DNA of 64,000 bases from JBBDIP01 sp050260675 (lineage in GTDB: Bacteria; Bacillota; Sulfobacillia; Fermentithermobacillales; Fermentithermobacillaceae): the NCBI GenBank assembly GCA_050260675.1, contig JBLNCN010000005.1, positions 496,001 through 560,000 on the forward strand, given 5' to 3'. Positions 7,647 through 15,443 of this stretch are shown in pieces (position 1 is the stretch's first letter; each line of letters opens with the position of its first letter). A program made the position numbers and the translations under genes. The notes beneath the pieces are model-generated. The model had not been told where the DNA came from. It searched no databases and worked only from the letters and a program-made list of their open reading frames with translations.

Positions 7647-8423
7647 CTACTTGGCGAGTAGGTCCTTAAGCCATTGGACACTCCCTGCCGTGGAGAGGAC
7701 GGCCCCCACGGCAACGACGGCGGTGACAAGGAACTTGGCCCAGTCCTCGGCCACCAGCGTTGCTACCCTGACCGGGTCTTTGGTTAGGTAGGCGGCGGCC
7801 GCGTAGATCTCCTCGCCGATCAAGGCGTAGTCACAAGCCGCAACGAAGAAGGGAACCTGCGTGTTGGCGGCCGTTCCGCCAATCTGGATAGCGCCGGCCT
7901 GGCTTGCAGCCTCGGCGTACATCAGCGCGTCAAAGGCGAAAGTACCGAGCATTATGTTGGTGGCAACCCGCTCCTTGAACATGAGGCCGACGATGGCTAT
8001 CGCGTATCCGAAGTAGTGATCGGAGAACCACCGGACGTCCTCGGGCTTGTAGCTGTCGAGTTTGCCCTCTGTCACGTATGCCTGCCGCACAATCTCCTCG
8101 ATGACGGGATACACCGACGACATCGGGACGCAGACGATGAGCCTGGTGTCGTACTTGGCGGTCATCTTGGCGACCTCCGACAGCACCGCCATTGAGGCGA
8201 GGAGCTGGGGGTCGGAGAAGCTTCCGCTGCCGGGGATGTAGAAGACCGGTCTGTTCATCTCCGTCGCTCTGCCGACGCCTTCTTCAATCGCGTCGAGTCC
8301 GGCGATCTTCCTGATCTCCCACTTCGCCTTGTTCTGCCGGGTTATGGACAGCGAGTACCAGACGGCCACCATAAGGAGAGCTATCAAGCAGAAATCGACG
8401 GCCATGCCTGGGGCGAACAACAT
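7647..8423 (-). CDS. DUF6754-like membrane protein (cassette gene 1)
   Basis: 258 residues. An N-terminal membrane helix (VDFCLIALLMVAVWYSL) is followed by a soluble alpha/beta region with MNRPVFYIPGSGSFSDP and RLIVCVPMSSVYPVIEEIV, a small-residue-rich middle (GYAIAIVGLMF, AEAASQAGAIQIGGTAAN) and a C-terminal helix (FLVTAVVAVGAVLSTAG). From memory it resembles proteins annotated with the domain of unknown function DUF6754; this could not be checked by a search. GGAGGTG lies 6 nt upstream of the ATG. It is the first gene of the four-gene membrane cassette, and the 113-nt gap before it holds a palindrome and a TGTCTGA motif, so the promoter is probably there. Confidence 0.8.
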   Translation of the reverse strand: MLFAPGMAVDFCLIALLMVAVWYSLSITRQNKAKWEIRKIAGLDAIEEGVGRATEMNRPVFYIPGSGSFSDPQLLASMAVLSEVAKMTAKYDTRLIVCVPMSSVYPVIEEIVRQAYVTEGKLDSYKPEDVRWFSDHYFGYAIAIVGLMFKERVATNIMLGTFAFDALMYAEAASQAGAIQIGGTAANTQVPFFVAACDYALIGEEIYAAAAYLTKDPVRVATLVAEDWAKFLVTAVVAVGAVLSTAGSVQWLKDLLAK

Positions 8424-8483
8424 GATTCACCTCCGTGAATAGGTCTGAGGGTCGAAATCAGCCGGTAACACGCATCCAAAGGT

Positions 8484-8510
8484 CTCTGTCCCGATTGCAG
8501 CAATCAGACA
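8484..8510 (-). promoter_or_regulatory. Candidate operator upstream of membrane cassette
   Basis: GATTGC-A-GCAATC (8493-8505) is a perfect 6-bp inverted repeat with one central base, continuing on the minus strand as TGTCTGATTGC...GCAATCGGGACA. The TGTCTGA half matches motifs between the DUF885 genes and in the palindrome before the GntR gene. It sits 70-90 nt upstream of the first cassette gene. Binding is inferred. Confidence 0.45.
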
Positions 8511-8536
8511 CCCCCCTTACGATTGCAGCCTGCGCC

Positions 8537-10243
8537 CTAGCTCGGCAGAAGGCTTGGGAAACCTGTAAGGACCCGTTCCTTGCCCGGCGCGTCCAGGCGA
8601 AGGAACTTCTCGAGAGTGGATAGGCTGACGTGTGGAAGTCCAAAGATGATCTCGGTGAAGTCCTTGTCGCTGAGGCCGTATTCAGCCTGCAAGACGGAAA
8701 GCCGCTTGAGGCCGTAGTAGTAGCAGTTGAAGTAGCCGATCATGAGCTCCTGGGCTTTGACCTGTCCCCTGGCCGTGTCACGGTCGAACCCCATTTCCTC
8801 TACGTAGAGATCCACGACCTCGTCGACGGGGCGCCTGAAGTACTGGAGGTACAGGTCCGCTTTGATCCTTGTTGCGGTGTGATGGCGCCTGTAGGCGACA
8901 AACAGCGGGTAAAACGGGTCTTCGGGGAAGACGGGCTCCATGAGCCGCTCGGTGCGGACGCACGCCCCCTCCAGGAGGGGGACGCCCCGGGCGCCCATTT
9001 TGACCGTCTCAGGCAGCGGGTCCAGCGTGGCCCGCACCCACTGGACGTGGTGGCCCGGGTAGCACTCATGGACTGCGTTCACCTTGATCCAGCCGTCGGT
9101 GATGGCCATAAAGTTGCCGTCATTGAGGAAGACCTCGCCGATAAGCGGCCTCCTCTTGGGGCACCCTCCGCCGTAGCCTCCCCAGGGGTAGGAGTCCCGG
9201 TACTGGTAAGGAGTAGGTACCGCCCGCACGCTTTCCTCGGGCAGCCTTACGAGACTTCGGGCGGCGGTCTGGGCTCTGTCCAGATAAGAACGCATCCTGG
9301 CGAACATCTCTTCCGGAGTATCGCACGGTCCGGCAAACCGGTTCAGGACGTCGACGACACCGGCCATGTCCTTGGGAGCAGGGGCGGCGCCCAGGTTGAT
9401 CCGGGATAGCGCCTGGAAGACCTCGTCACGGGTGGCCTGCACTTCGTCTTCGTGCCAACTCAACAGCTCGTCGAGGTCCACGCCGAGTTCATCCCGGAGG
9501 ATCACCCGGTAGGCGTCGGGGTCAACGTTGCGTTCTCTCTCGTGAGCTTGGGCGGCTGCTGAAGCCCCTCCGGTCTTCAACTTGCTGCAGCTCTGGGAGG
9601 TATGCGAAGCCTGAGCGGCTTCTGAGGCATCGGCCAGGGCGTGGGACGCCTCCTCTCCCCACGCCTTGCTCTTCTGGGCGAGATAGTCCAGTGCGTCGTC
9701 CAGGTCCCGCCGGAGCCGGTCCGACAATCCATCGTACTCCCTATCGGCGTTCCTTTTGGCTTGTGCGGCAATGCCGCCCAGTTTGGAGCAGGCCTCTACC
9801 AGACCCTTGAGTGCCTCAGCACCGTAGGAGGGGATCAACCTTGCTAGGCCGGACCACAGTTCATCCGCCTTTCGGGCCCTGGACATCAGGAGAAGGGCCC
9901 GTTCGTCCGCCCCCCGCGAGTCCTGCCGCCCGAGAAAGTCCACGTAATCGGTGAGCGCCCCGACAAACCTCCCTGGGCGGCTGAAAGTAGTCTCCAGGTC
10001 GGAGAGCCGGGCCATGAGGAACTCGGTAAAATGGGACTTCAGGAGCGAGTACACCTCGTCGGGCGCAGGCAGATCCGCTGCCTCCCCTAGCAGCGCTGCA
10101 AGGCGCGCCTTTGCTTCCTGCTTGGAAGCCTCGCTAGGCACAAAGACCGAGTCCTCGAACTCACGCCTGCTTGAGAGCCTGTCAATCTCCCGGGCGCACC
10201 GCGCGTCGAACTCGCGGTACCGATTCACCAGTTCAGTATGCAT
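8537..10243 (-). CDS. DUF885 family protein (putative zinc metallopeptidase)
   Basis: 568 residues, the normal DUF885 length. Around residue 390 it carries HECYPGHH, the HExxPGH signature that resembles a zincin metal site, followed by the conserved block FPEDPFYPLFVAYRRHHTAT and, near the C-terminus, YYYGLKRLSVLQAEYG. No signal peptide, so cytoplasmic. DUF885 proteins are thought to be metallopeptidase-like carboxypeptidases but substrates are largely unknown. A close paralogue is transcribed divergently at 10451. The neighbourhood of proline-type catabolic genes makes an oligopeptidase role plausible. A stretch around residues 205-235 (Ala/Ser/Gly/Lys-rich) is an insertion-like linker. Confidence 0.85.
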   Translation of the reverse strand: MHTELVNRYREFDARCAREIDRLSSRREFEDSVFVPSEASKQEAKARLAALLGEAADLPAPDEVYSLLKSHFTEFLMARLSDLETTFSRPGRFVGALTDYVDFLGRQDSRGADERALLLMSRARKADELWSGLARLIPSYGAEALKGLVEACSKLGGIAAQAKRNADREYDGLSDRLRRDLDDALDYLAQKSKAWGEEASHALADASEAAQASHTSQSCSKLKTGGASAAAQAHERERNVDPDAYRVILRDELGVDLDELLSWHEDEVQATRDEVFQALSRINLGAAPAPKDMAGVVDVLNRFAGPCDTPEEMFARMRSYLDRAQTAARSLVRLPEESVRAVPTPYQYRDSYPWGGYGGGCPKRRPLIGEVFLNDGNFMAITDGWIKVNAVHECYPGHHVQWVRATLDPLPETVKMGARGVPLLEGACVRTERLMEPVFPEDPFYPLFVAYRRHHTATRIKADLYLQYFRRPVDEVVDLYVEEMGFDRDTARGQVKAQELMIGYFNCYYYGLKRLSVLQAEYGLSDKDFTEIIFGLPHVSLSTLEKFLRLDAPGKERVLTGFPSLLPS

Positions 10244-10297
10244 TCGGCGGCCTCCCGTGCTGCAAATGACCTGGCAGAAAGCGTGCTGTGTGGCTAT

Positions 10298-10319
10298 CTG
10301 CTGTCTGACATCCTATAGC
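10298..10319 (+). promoter_or_regulatory. TGTCTGA motif copy 1 between divergent DUF885 genes
   Basis: A 22-nt stretch CTGCTGTCTGACATCCTATAGC (two halves: CTGCTGTCTGA and CATCCTATAGC) recurs 96 nt downstream with four mismatches. Located 55-76 nt upstream of the minus-strand DUF885 start. Candidate binding site of the nearby GntR regulator. Confidence 0.45.
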
Positions 10320-10393
10320 CTGCCCTCTCACTTCGGCGCGCCGGGAGGAACTCCTTCTTTGTTGTTCCTAAAGTTTCCGACACAGCAGGTAGT

Positions 10394-10415
10394 CTGTTGT
10401 CTGATAGCGTATAGC
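10394..10415 (+). promoter_or_regulatory. TGTCTGA motif copy 2 between divergent DUF885 genes
   Basis: Direct repeat of the 10298 site (CTGTTGTCTGA then TAGCGTATAGC), 36 nt before the plus-strand DUF885 start. One copy close to each divergent gene is a usual layout for shared regulation. Confidence 0.45.
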
Positions 10416-10450
10416 ATCTGTGAGACTACGTAGCCAGGGGAGGCGGAGCC

Positions 10451-12127
10451 TTGACCGAGAAGGAACTGACCAGGGTATACCGTAGGTTTGACTGGGAATG
10501 CGCGTCGATCTCCGACAGGGTGCGGAGCTCGAGGGACTACGAGCCGGAGCTGTTCGCCCCGACGCTGTCCGCCAAAGATGAGGTCCTCCGCTCGCTGAAC
10601 AGCCTTCTAGCGAGAGCGGCGGCCTTACCTGCCCCCGATCCGGTGTTCCAGATCCTGAAAAGACACTTTGACGAGTACCTTAAGGGACAGATCTCGGCTC
10701 TGGAGTCCCGCTACCAACAGCCGAGCCAGTTCATCGGCGGCATCACGAGGTTCATCGGGTTCATTGGTAGGAAGGATTCCAGGTTTGCCGAGGAGCGGTC
10801 CTTCATACTTGAGCGGAGACTTGGCCAGGTTGACGAATTGTGGTGCGCCATCCGTGACCTCCTCCCCACACTTCCGGTTGCGAAGGTCCGGGAACTGGTC
10901 AAGTCCTGTGAGACGCTGTCCGGGATCGCCCAGTTGAACGCGAAACGGGTCCCGGAACACTACGCCGGGCTGCCTGATTACGCCCTGGACAGGGTGGCGG
11001 CATCCTTGTCGGCACTATCTGACAAGGCTACGTCTTGGGCGCGCGAGGCCCATACGGTGGCAGAAGCCCGTGACGGGCAGGGGAACGGGGCCTCAACTGC
11101 GCACGGCGTTCCACCGGCCGGAGGCCTCAAGGAGGGATTGGGGGTCGAGCGGTACGCGGAGATCCTCTCGCAGGAACGGGGCGTCGACCTTGGCGAGCTC
11201 CTGGAATGGCATGAAGAAGAAGTAGACAAGACCCGGGAGGAGATGTTCGACATTGCGGCCCGGATAAACCTGGGGCAGGAACGGATTCCCCGCACCGTCC
11301 AGGGGGTCGTCGATGCCCTGAACAAGTACGCCGGGCCGGCGAAGGACGCCGCCGAGATGTTCGCGCGCTGCAGGGACTACCTGGCGAGAGCCCGGAACGG
11401 GCTCAAGGGCTACGTGAACATGCCGGAAGAAGTGTGCCGAGTCGTACCTATGGAAGAAGAAGGGCGGGCGCAGAACCCGTGGGGTGGCTACCGCGGCGGC
11501 TGCCCGAGGAGACGCCCGCTGTTGGGAGAAATGGTGCTCAACCCCGATAACGTGCCTGCCATAACTGACGGCTGGATCAAGATAAACGCCGTCCACGAGA
11601 CCTATCCGGGGCACCACGTGCAGTTCCTGCGGGCCACGACGGACCCGCTTCCCGAGACCGTCAAAGAGGGCGCCCGGTCGACGCCGCTCATGGAGGGCAC
11701 CGCGCTCCGCTCTGAACGGGTCTTCGAGTTCGACTTCCCGGAGGACCCCTTCTACCCGCTGTTTGTCGCCTACAGGCGCCATCACACGGCGACCCGCATC
11801 AAGGCGGACCTGTACCTGTACTACTTCAACCGCACTGCCGACGACGCCACCCAACTCTACATGGACGAACTGGCCTTCGACAGGGCCACCGCAAGAGGCC
11901 AGGTGCTGGCCCAGGAGCTTCAGCCCGGTTACTTCACGACCTACTACTACGGGCTGAAGCGCCTCACCGACCTGCAGGCCAAGTACGGCTACGACGACAA
12001 GTCCTACACCGAGATGCTGTTCGCGCCGTGCCGGATCAGCCTTGAGAACTTCGAGGCGTTCCTAGCGCTCACCGAAGCGGACCGGAAGCGGTTCCTAACT
12101 CAATTCCCAAGCATGATGCAGTTCTAA
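10451..12127 (+). CDS. DUF885 family protein (putative zinc metallopeptidase), paralogue
   Basis: 558 residues beginning at TTG 10451 with GGGGAGGCGG just upstream. Paralogue of the divergent gene at 8537-10243: the same HETYPGHH metal-site motif near residue 385, the same DFPEDPFYPLFVAYRRHHTA block and the same YYYGLKRLTDLQAKYG near the end, similar throughout. It differs most in the linker around residues 210-235, which is Gly/Ala-rich. Cytoplasmic by lack of a signal sequence. The two genes look like a tandem duplication followed by inversion, or an old inverted duplication. A hairpin terminator follows directly. Confidence 0.85.
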   Translation: MTEKELTRVYRRFDWECASISDRVRSSRDYEPELFAPTLSAKDEVLRSLNSLLARAAALPAPDPVFQILKRHFDEYLKGQISALESRYQQPSQFIGGITRFIGFIGRKDSRFAEERSFILERRLGQVDELWCAIRDLLPTLPVAKVRELVKSCETLSGIAQLNAKRVPEHYAGLPDYALDRVAASLSALSDKATSWAREAHTVAEARDGQGNGASTAHGVPPAGGLKEGLGVERYAEILSQERGVDLGELLEWHEEEVDKTREEMFDIAARINLGQERIPRTVQGVVDALNKYAGPAKDAAEMFARCRDYLARARNGLKGYVNMPEEVCRVVPMEEEGRAQNPWGGYRGGCPRRRPLLGEMVLNPDNVPAITDGWIKINAVHETYPGHHVQFLRATTDPLPETVKEGARSTPLMEGTALRSERVFEFDFPEDPFYPLFVAYRRHHTATRIKADLYLYYFNRTADDATQLYMDELAFDRATARGQVLAQELQPGYFTTYYYGLKRLTDLQAKYGYDDKSYTEMLFAPCRISLENFEAFLALTEADRKRFLTQFPSMMQF

Positions 12128-12133
12128 GAACGA

Positions 12134-12155
12134 AGGACCGCCTTAGGGCGGTCCT
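12134..12155. terminator. Bidirectional rho-independent terminator
   Basis: AGGACCGCC and GGCGGTCCT form a perfect 9-bp stem with a TTAG loop between convergent genes (DUF885 ends at 12127, GntR ends at 12176). On the minus strand the stem is followed by TCGTTCTT, on the plus strand by CTCCATT, so it can serve both. Confidence 0.75.
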
Positions 12156-12175
12156 CTCCATTCGCATCCGGGGGA

Positions 12176-12889
12176 CTAGTCTTCCGAAGTCCCTTTTTTC
12201 AACACCTCATGCACCAGATCGAGGTGGGTCGTCATGCTTTCCCCCGCAAGGTCGGGGTTGCCGTCCTTGAGCGCCTGCACGATGGACTTGAATTGGGCAA
12301 GGGTCGACTCGCAAGTGTACGGCAGAGTCTTGAAGAACCGAGTAGCGTCGCCGGAAATCCTGTGTATCAGCGCGTTCACCAGTTCGGTCAGGACAGAGTT
12401 GCCGCACGCCGTTGAGAGCGTCAAGTGGAATTTGAGTTCATGCTCGAAGAATGCGTCCAGGTTGCCGGATCCGGCAGCCTCCATTGCCTCTATTAATCCG
12501 TCCAGGGTCTCAATGATCTCGTCGGTCGCCCGTTCCGCCGCCAACCTGGCGACAATGACCTCCAGGTACTTCCGGGCCTCCATAAGGTCGAACGTCGAAG
12601 CCCGCTCCAACTGCTGGCTCCACTCAAAGGACTCCAAGGAACTCACGGCGTCTGCGGCCAAGAAACGTCCCACGCCTGGACGTGATTCAATGAGGCCCAT
12701 GTGCTCCAAGGACCCGAGCGCCTCGCGAACCGAAGACCTCCCCACTCCAAATCCGTCACAGAGTTCCTTTTCGGTAGGAAGGCGGTCGCCCGGCTTCAGG
12801 ACCCCATCGGCTATCATGGACCTCAGCTTATCGGTTATGGTCTGCGTAAGCTTGCTGGGCTTCACTATGCGGTCTATGCCGTTAATCAT
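12176..12889 (-). CDS. GntR family transcriptional regulator, FadR/FCD subfamily
   Basis: 237 residues. N-terminal winged helix with GDRLPTEKELCDGFGVGRSSVREALGSLEHMGLI (residues about 37-70, shown here in meaning only by its GntR landmarks LPTEKEL and SSVREAL), then an all-helical FCD effector domain whose His-containing segment EHELKFHLTLSTACGN provides metal ligands typical of this subfamily. Such regulators respond to small carboxylates or amino-acid-derived acids (lactate, gluconate, fatty acyl-CoA). A perfect 16-nt palindrome 74 nt upstream of the start probably mediates autoregulation, and related half-sites occur upstream of the membrane cassette and the DUF885 pair. It is therefore the best candidate regulator of this region. 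Confidence 0.9.
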   Translation of the reverse strand: MINGIDRIVKPSKLTQTITDKLRSMIADGVLKPGDRLPTEKELCDGFGVGRSSVREALGSLEHMGLIESRPGVGRFLAADAVSSLESFEWSQQLERASTFDLMEARKYLEVIVARLAAERATDEIIETLDGLIEAMEAAGSGNLDAFFEHELKFHLTLSTACGNSVLTELVNALIHRISGDATRFFKTLPYTCESTLAQFKSIVQALKDGNPDLAGESMTTHLDLVHEVLKKGTSED

Positions 12890-12962
12890 ACAGTCCGTCG
12901 CCTCGCTAACACGCCCGGTGGATGGGCTCTATGCAGCAGATCATACACCCACGGGCGCGTTG

Positions 12963-12978
12963 AGACAACAGGTTGTCT
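12963..12978. promoter_or_regulatory. Perfect palindrome, probable GntR operator
   Basis: AGACAAC-AG-GTTGTCT, 7-bp arms and 2-nt centre, continuing GACA on the right. It lies upstream of the minus-strand GntR gene. FadR-type GntR proteins bind short palindromes of this size. The GTTGTCTGACA half is shared with the sites at 10301-10310 and 10396-10406. Confidence 0.6.
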
Positions 12979-13023
12979 GACACCGGCGCTGTCCCCGTTG
13001 AATACCGACTCCCTCGGCTCTAT

Positions 13024-13599
13024 CTATCCCATCCAGGTAGCCACTTCCGCCCGGGATTTGCGAGAACGCGGGGCGGGTGACTCAGCGGGATAGCCAAGCG
13101 CGACCGCCGCGACTAGGCCTCCCTTGAGACCCACAAACTCGGCGGTTTCGCCTGCCGCGTAGAGGATGTCGCAGATCCACAGCGACCCCAGGCCCAAGTC
13201 AAGGGCGGCAAGCAGCATATTCTGAATGGCCGCCCCTATCGATTGAATGTCCACCAGGTTTGCCACCTTCGCCATCGTCCCGCCCTGCTCATCGGGGGTC
13301 CAGTTAGGGTCGAACACGAGGACGAGGACCGGCGCCTGGCGCATGATCCGGGCGGAGTTCTCCGCGCTGCCGGTATTCCAGCCAGACTCTTTGGCCGCTG
13401 CCACGCGCCGTTCCATGATGCCTATGAGTTCATCCTTCTTGGCCCCCTGGAGCACGAAGAACCGCCACGGCTGCCTGTTCTTGCCCGACGGCGCCTTGAT
13501 CGCCGCGTCCAGGACCTGCTCGATGAGTTCGCGGTTGACCGATTTCTCCTCGAACTTGCGGATGCTCCTCCGGTCCGAAATGGCCTGCACAACTTCCAT
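13024..13599 (-). CDS. Nitroreductase family protein
   Basis: 191 residues. N-terminal IsDRRSIRKFE-type FMN phosphate motif (AISDRRSIRKF), KAPSGKNRQPWRF at residues 36-48, and C-terminal GLGSLWICDILYA and AVALGYPAE blocks of FMN-dependent NAD(P)H oxidoreductases of the nitroreductase fold. GGAGGGG is 6 nt before the ATG. Substrate cannot be predicted. It lies between the GntR gene and a creatininase-family gene on the same strand, separated from the latter by about 100 nt, so transcription may be shared. Confidence 0.9.
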   Translation of the reverse strand: MEVVQAISDRRSIRKFEEKSVNRELIEQVLDAAIKAPSGKNRQPWRFFVLQGAKKDELIGIMERRVAAAKESGWNTGSAENSARIMRQAPVLVLVFDPNWTPDEQGGTMAKVANLVDIQSIGAAIQNMLLAALDLGLGSLWICDILYAAGETAEFVGLKGGLVAAVALGYPAESPAPRSRKSRAEVATWMG

Positions 13600-13701
13600 G
13601 TGATACCCCTCCGTTCTCGCTAGCGCGCACCACTTGCGACCAACCGTTCATGGCTTCCAGCATGCTGCGCCGCTGTCCATCCCCCACGCTCGCACATTAC
13701 G

Positions 13702-14481
13702 CTAGAAGGCTCTCATCTGCTCGACGACTTCCACCAGCCGGGCCACCAGGTGCTCGTGGTACTCCCTGCCCTTTTCCCTGGATGCCTTGGTCGGACTGCC
13801 GGTTGTACCCTTGGCCGCTTCGACCGACTTCGACATCCCCTGTGCAGTAGACGGGACATAGCACAGCGTATCGCCGCTATACCTGGGATCGACGCTGTAA
13901 AGAGAGGTGGGTCCGGGGACGTAGTCCACGGCCCGCTCGGCGTGGTAGAGCTCGGGGTGGCAGTACCACATATGAGACGACTCGATCTCCTCGGCGTGGC
14001 CCAGCGGCCCGAAACCCAGGCGGTCGACTATCTCCTTGGACATATACGCCGGATCGAACAGAACTACATGGATACCTAGCAAGCGCCTTGCGCGCTCGGC
14101 CGCGATCTGCATCCAGGGGATGTTCACGATCCTGTGGCCGTTAATGAGGATCAGCCTACGGCAACCGTGCTTTGCCAGGGATTCCATGACGTCGTAGACG
14201 AGTTCCAAGAGGACCTCGGGGCGGACGGTAACGGTTCCGGGCAGCACCATGTGGTGTGGACTCCATCCATACCAGATTGGAGGGGCTACCACTGCGCCAG
14301 TCCTTACCGAAGCAGCCTCGGCCAGGGCGATGGCCACCATGGTGTCGGTCCCTACCGGCAGGTGCCCTCCGTGCTGTTCGGTGCTCCCTACAGGCAGGAT
14401 GACCACCGTCCCGCGCTTGGCCTCCTCCCCGAACTCCTCCCACGTCATGTTCTGAAGCAGTCTTGCGTCCTCTGAAGGCAC
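13702..14481 (-). CDS. Creatininase family amidohydrolase
   Basis: 259 residues. Metal ligands of the creatininase fold are visible: Glu and His in LPVGSTEQHGGHLPVGTD, Asp in the same block, and Glu in GHAEEIESSHMW; the usual NGHGGN loop is changed to NGHRIVN, so the active-site loop departs from creatininase proper. Family members hydrolyse cyclic amides (creatinine, dehydro compounds, formylated lactams) or act in cofactor synthesis. Together with the other amide and peptide hydrolases around, an amide- or lactam-degrading role is likely; creatinine itself is not established. Start is GTG 14481 with a weak AAAGGT upstream; a later ATG at codon 12 is possible. Confidence 0.85.
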   Translation of the reverse strand: MPSEDARLLQNMTWEEFGEEAKRGTVVILPVGSTEQHGGHLPVGTDTMVAIALAEAASVRTGAVVAPPIWYGWSPHHMVLPGTVTVRPEVLLELVYDVMESLAKHGCRRLILINGHRIVNIPWMQIAAERARRLLGIHVVLFDPAYMSKEIVDRLGFGPLGHAEEIESSHMWYCHPELYHAERAVDYVPGPTSLYSVDPRYSGDTLCYVPSTAQGMSKSVEAAKGTTGSPTKASREKGREYHEHLVARLVEVVEQMRAF

Positions 14482-14540
14482 ATCGCATCTACCTTTCGTC
14501 CATGAGTCTTCTGTGAGGCGCCGTGGGAATCCGCACTACA

Positions 14541-14706
14541 CACAGCATGACCCCACAAGATCTGCGGCCATCACAACATGATTATCAGGAGTATGGTCAT
14601 ATTCCTCCGTGTGACTAACATGTCGAAAAGTCGGGTCATCCGGTGACCTACATCCACTGACTGGTCGTCCGTGACTCGACTTTTCGCTGTATCTATCACC
14701 AAGAGC
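14541..14706. repeat. Palindromic intergenic element, copy A (truncated)
   Basis: This 166-bp stretch between the creatininase gene and livF aligns along its length to 26241-26413. Shared landmarks are GCATGACCCCAC, CATGATTAT, TATGTCGAAAAGTCGGG-like and CGACTTTTCGC. The core inverted repeat (arms 14623-14638 and 14671-14686, one mismatch) has the same 64-nt arm-to-arm span as in copy B. The outer right arm present in copy B is missing here, so this copy is truncated next to the livF stop. Confidence 0.8.
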
Positions 14707-14732
14707 TATTCGAGACCCTCAGCGGGCCACCA

Positions 14733-15443
14733 TCACTTCCCCAGGTAAGCCGCCTTCACCGCCTCGTTCTCAAGCAGTTCCTGTCCCGGGCCCGACAGCG
14801 TTATGCGGCCGGTCTCCAGCACATAGCCGGTCTTCGCGGTCTTCAGGGCCATATTGGCGTTCTGCTCGATGAGCAGTATGGTGACTCCCTGCTTGTTGAT
14901 CTCCCTGATGATCGAGAAGATGTCCTGCACAATGAGAGGCGCCAGCCCCAGGCTCGGCTCGTCCATCATCATGAGCTTTGGGCGGCTCATGAGCGCCCTG
15001 CCCACCGCCAGCATCTGCTGCTCGCCGCCGGACAAGGTGCCTGCCACCTGCCAGGAGCGCTCCTTAAGGCGCGGAAACAGCTCGTATACCCACTTGATGT
15101 CCTCGCTCAGGTCATCATTCCGGACGTACGCGCCAACACGCAGGTTCTCGAGCACAGTCAGGTTCGGGAAAACGCGCCTGCCCTCCGGGACCATGGTGAT
15201 ACCTCGCCTTACTATGGAGGTCGGGTCCTTCCCGGTGATGTCCTGGCCCAGGAACTTTACCCGCCCGCTCCTGGGCTTCACCAGCCCCGCTATCGTACGC
15301 AGAGTCGTGCTCTTGCCGGCGCCGTTTGCGCCGATGAGCGTCACGATATCGCCCTTGGGGACCTCGAAGGAAATGCCTTTCACGGCTTCGATGCCGCCGT
15401 AGTTGACTCTCAGGTCCTCAATGCTCAGAACCGCCTCAGGCAT
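14733..15443 (-). CDS. livF: Branched-chain amino-acid-type ABC transporter ATP-binding protein (LivF-like)
   Basis: About 236 residues from ATG 15443, which overlaps the livG stop by 8 nt; an in-frame ATG at 15467 is the alternative. Walker A GANGAGKSTTLRTI, signature LSGGEQQMLAVGRALM, Walker B LMMMDEPSLGLAP and the switch region LLIEQNANMALK are typical of LivF. Last gene of a complete HAAT-family importer operon. Energises uptake of branched-chain or related amino acids, amides or peptides-derived acids; the binding protein sets the substrate. Confidence 0.93.
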   Translation of the reverse strand: MPEAVLSIEDLRVNYGGIEAVKGISFEVPKGDIVTLIGANGAGKSTTLRTIAGLVKPRSGRVKFLGQDITGKDPTSIVRRGITMVPEGRRVFPNLTVLENLRVGAYVRNDDLSEDIKWVYELFPRLKERSWQVAGTLSGGEQQMLAVGRALMSRPKLMMMDEPSLGLAPLIVQDIFSIIREINKQGVTILLIEQNANMALKTAKTGYVLETGRITLSGPGQELLENEAVKAAYLGK

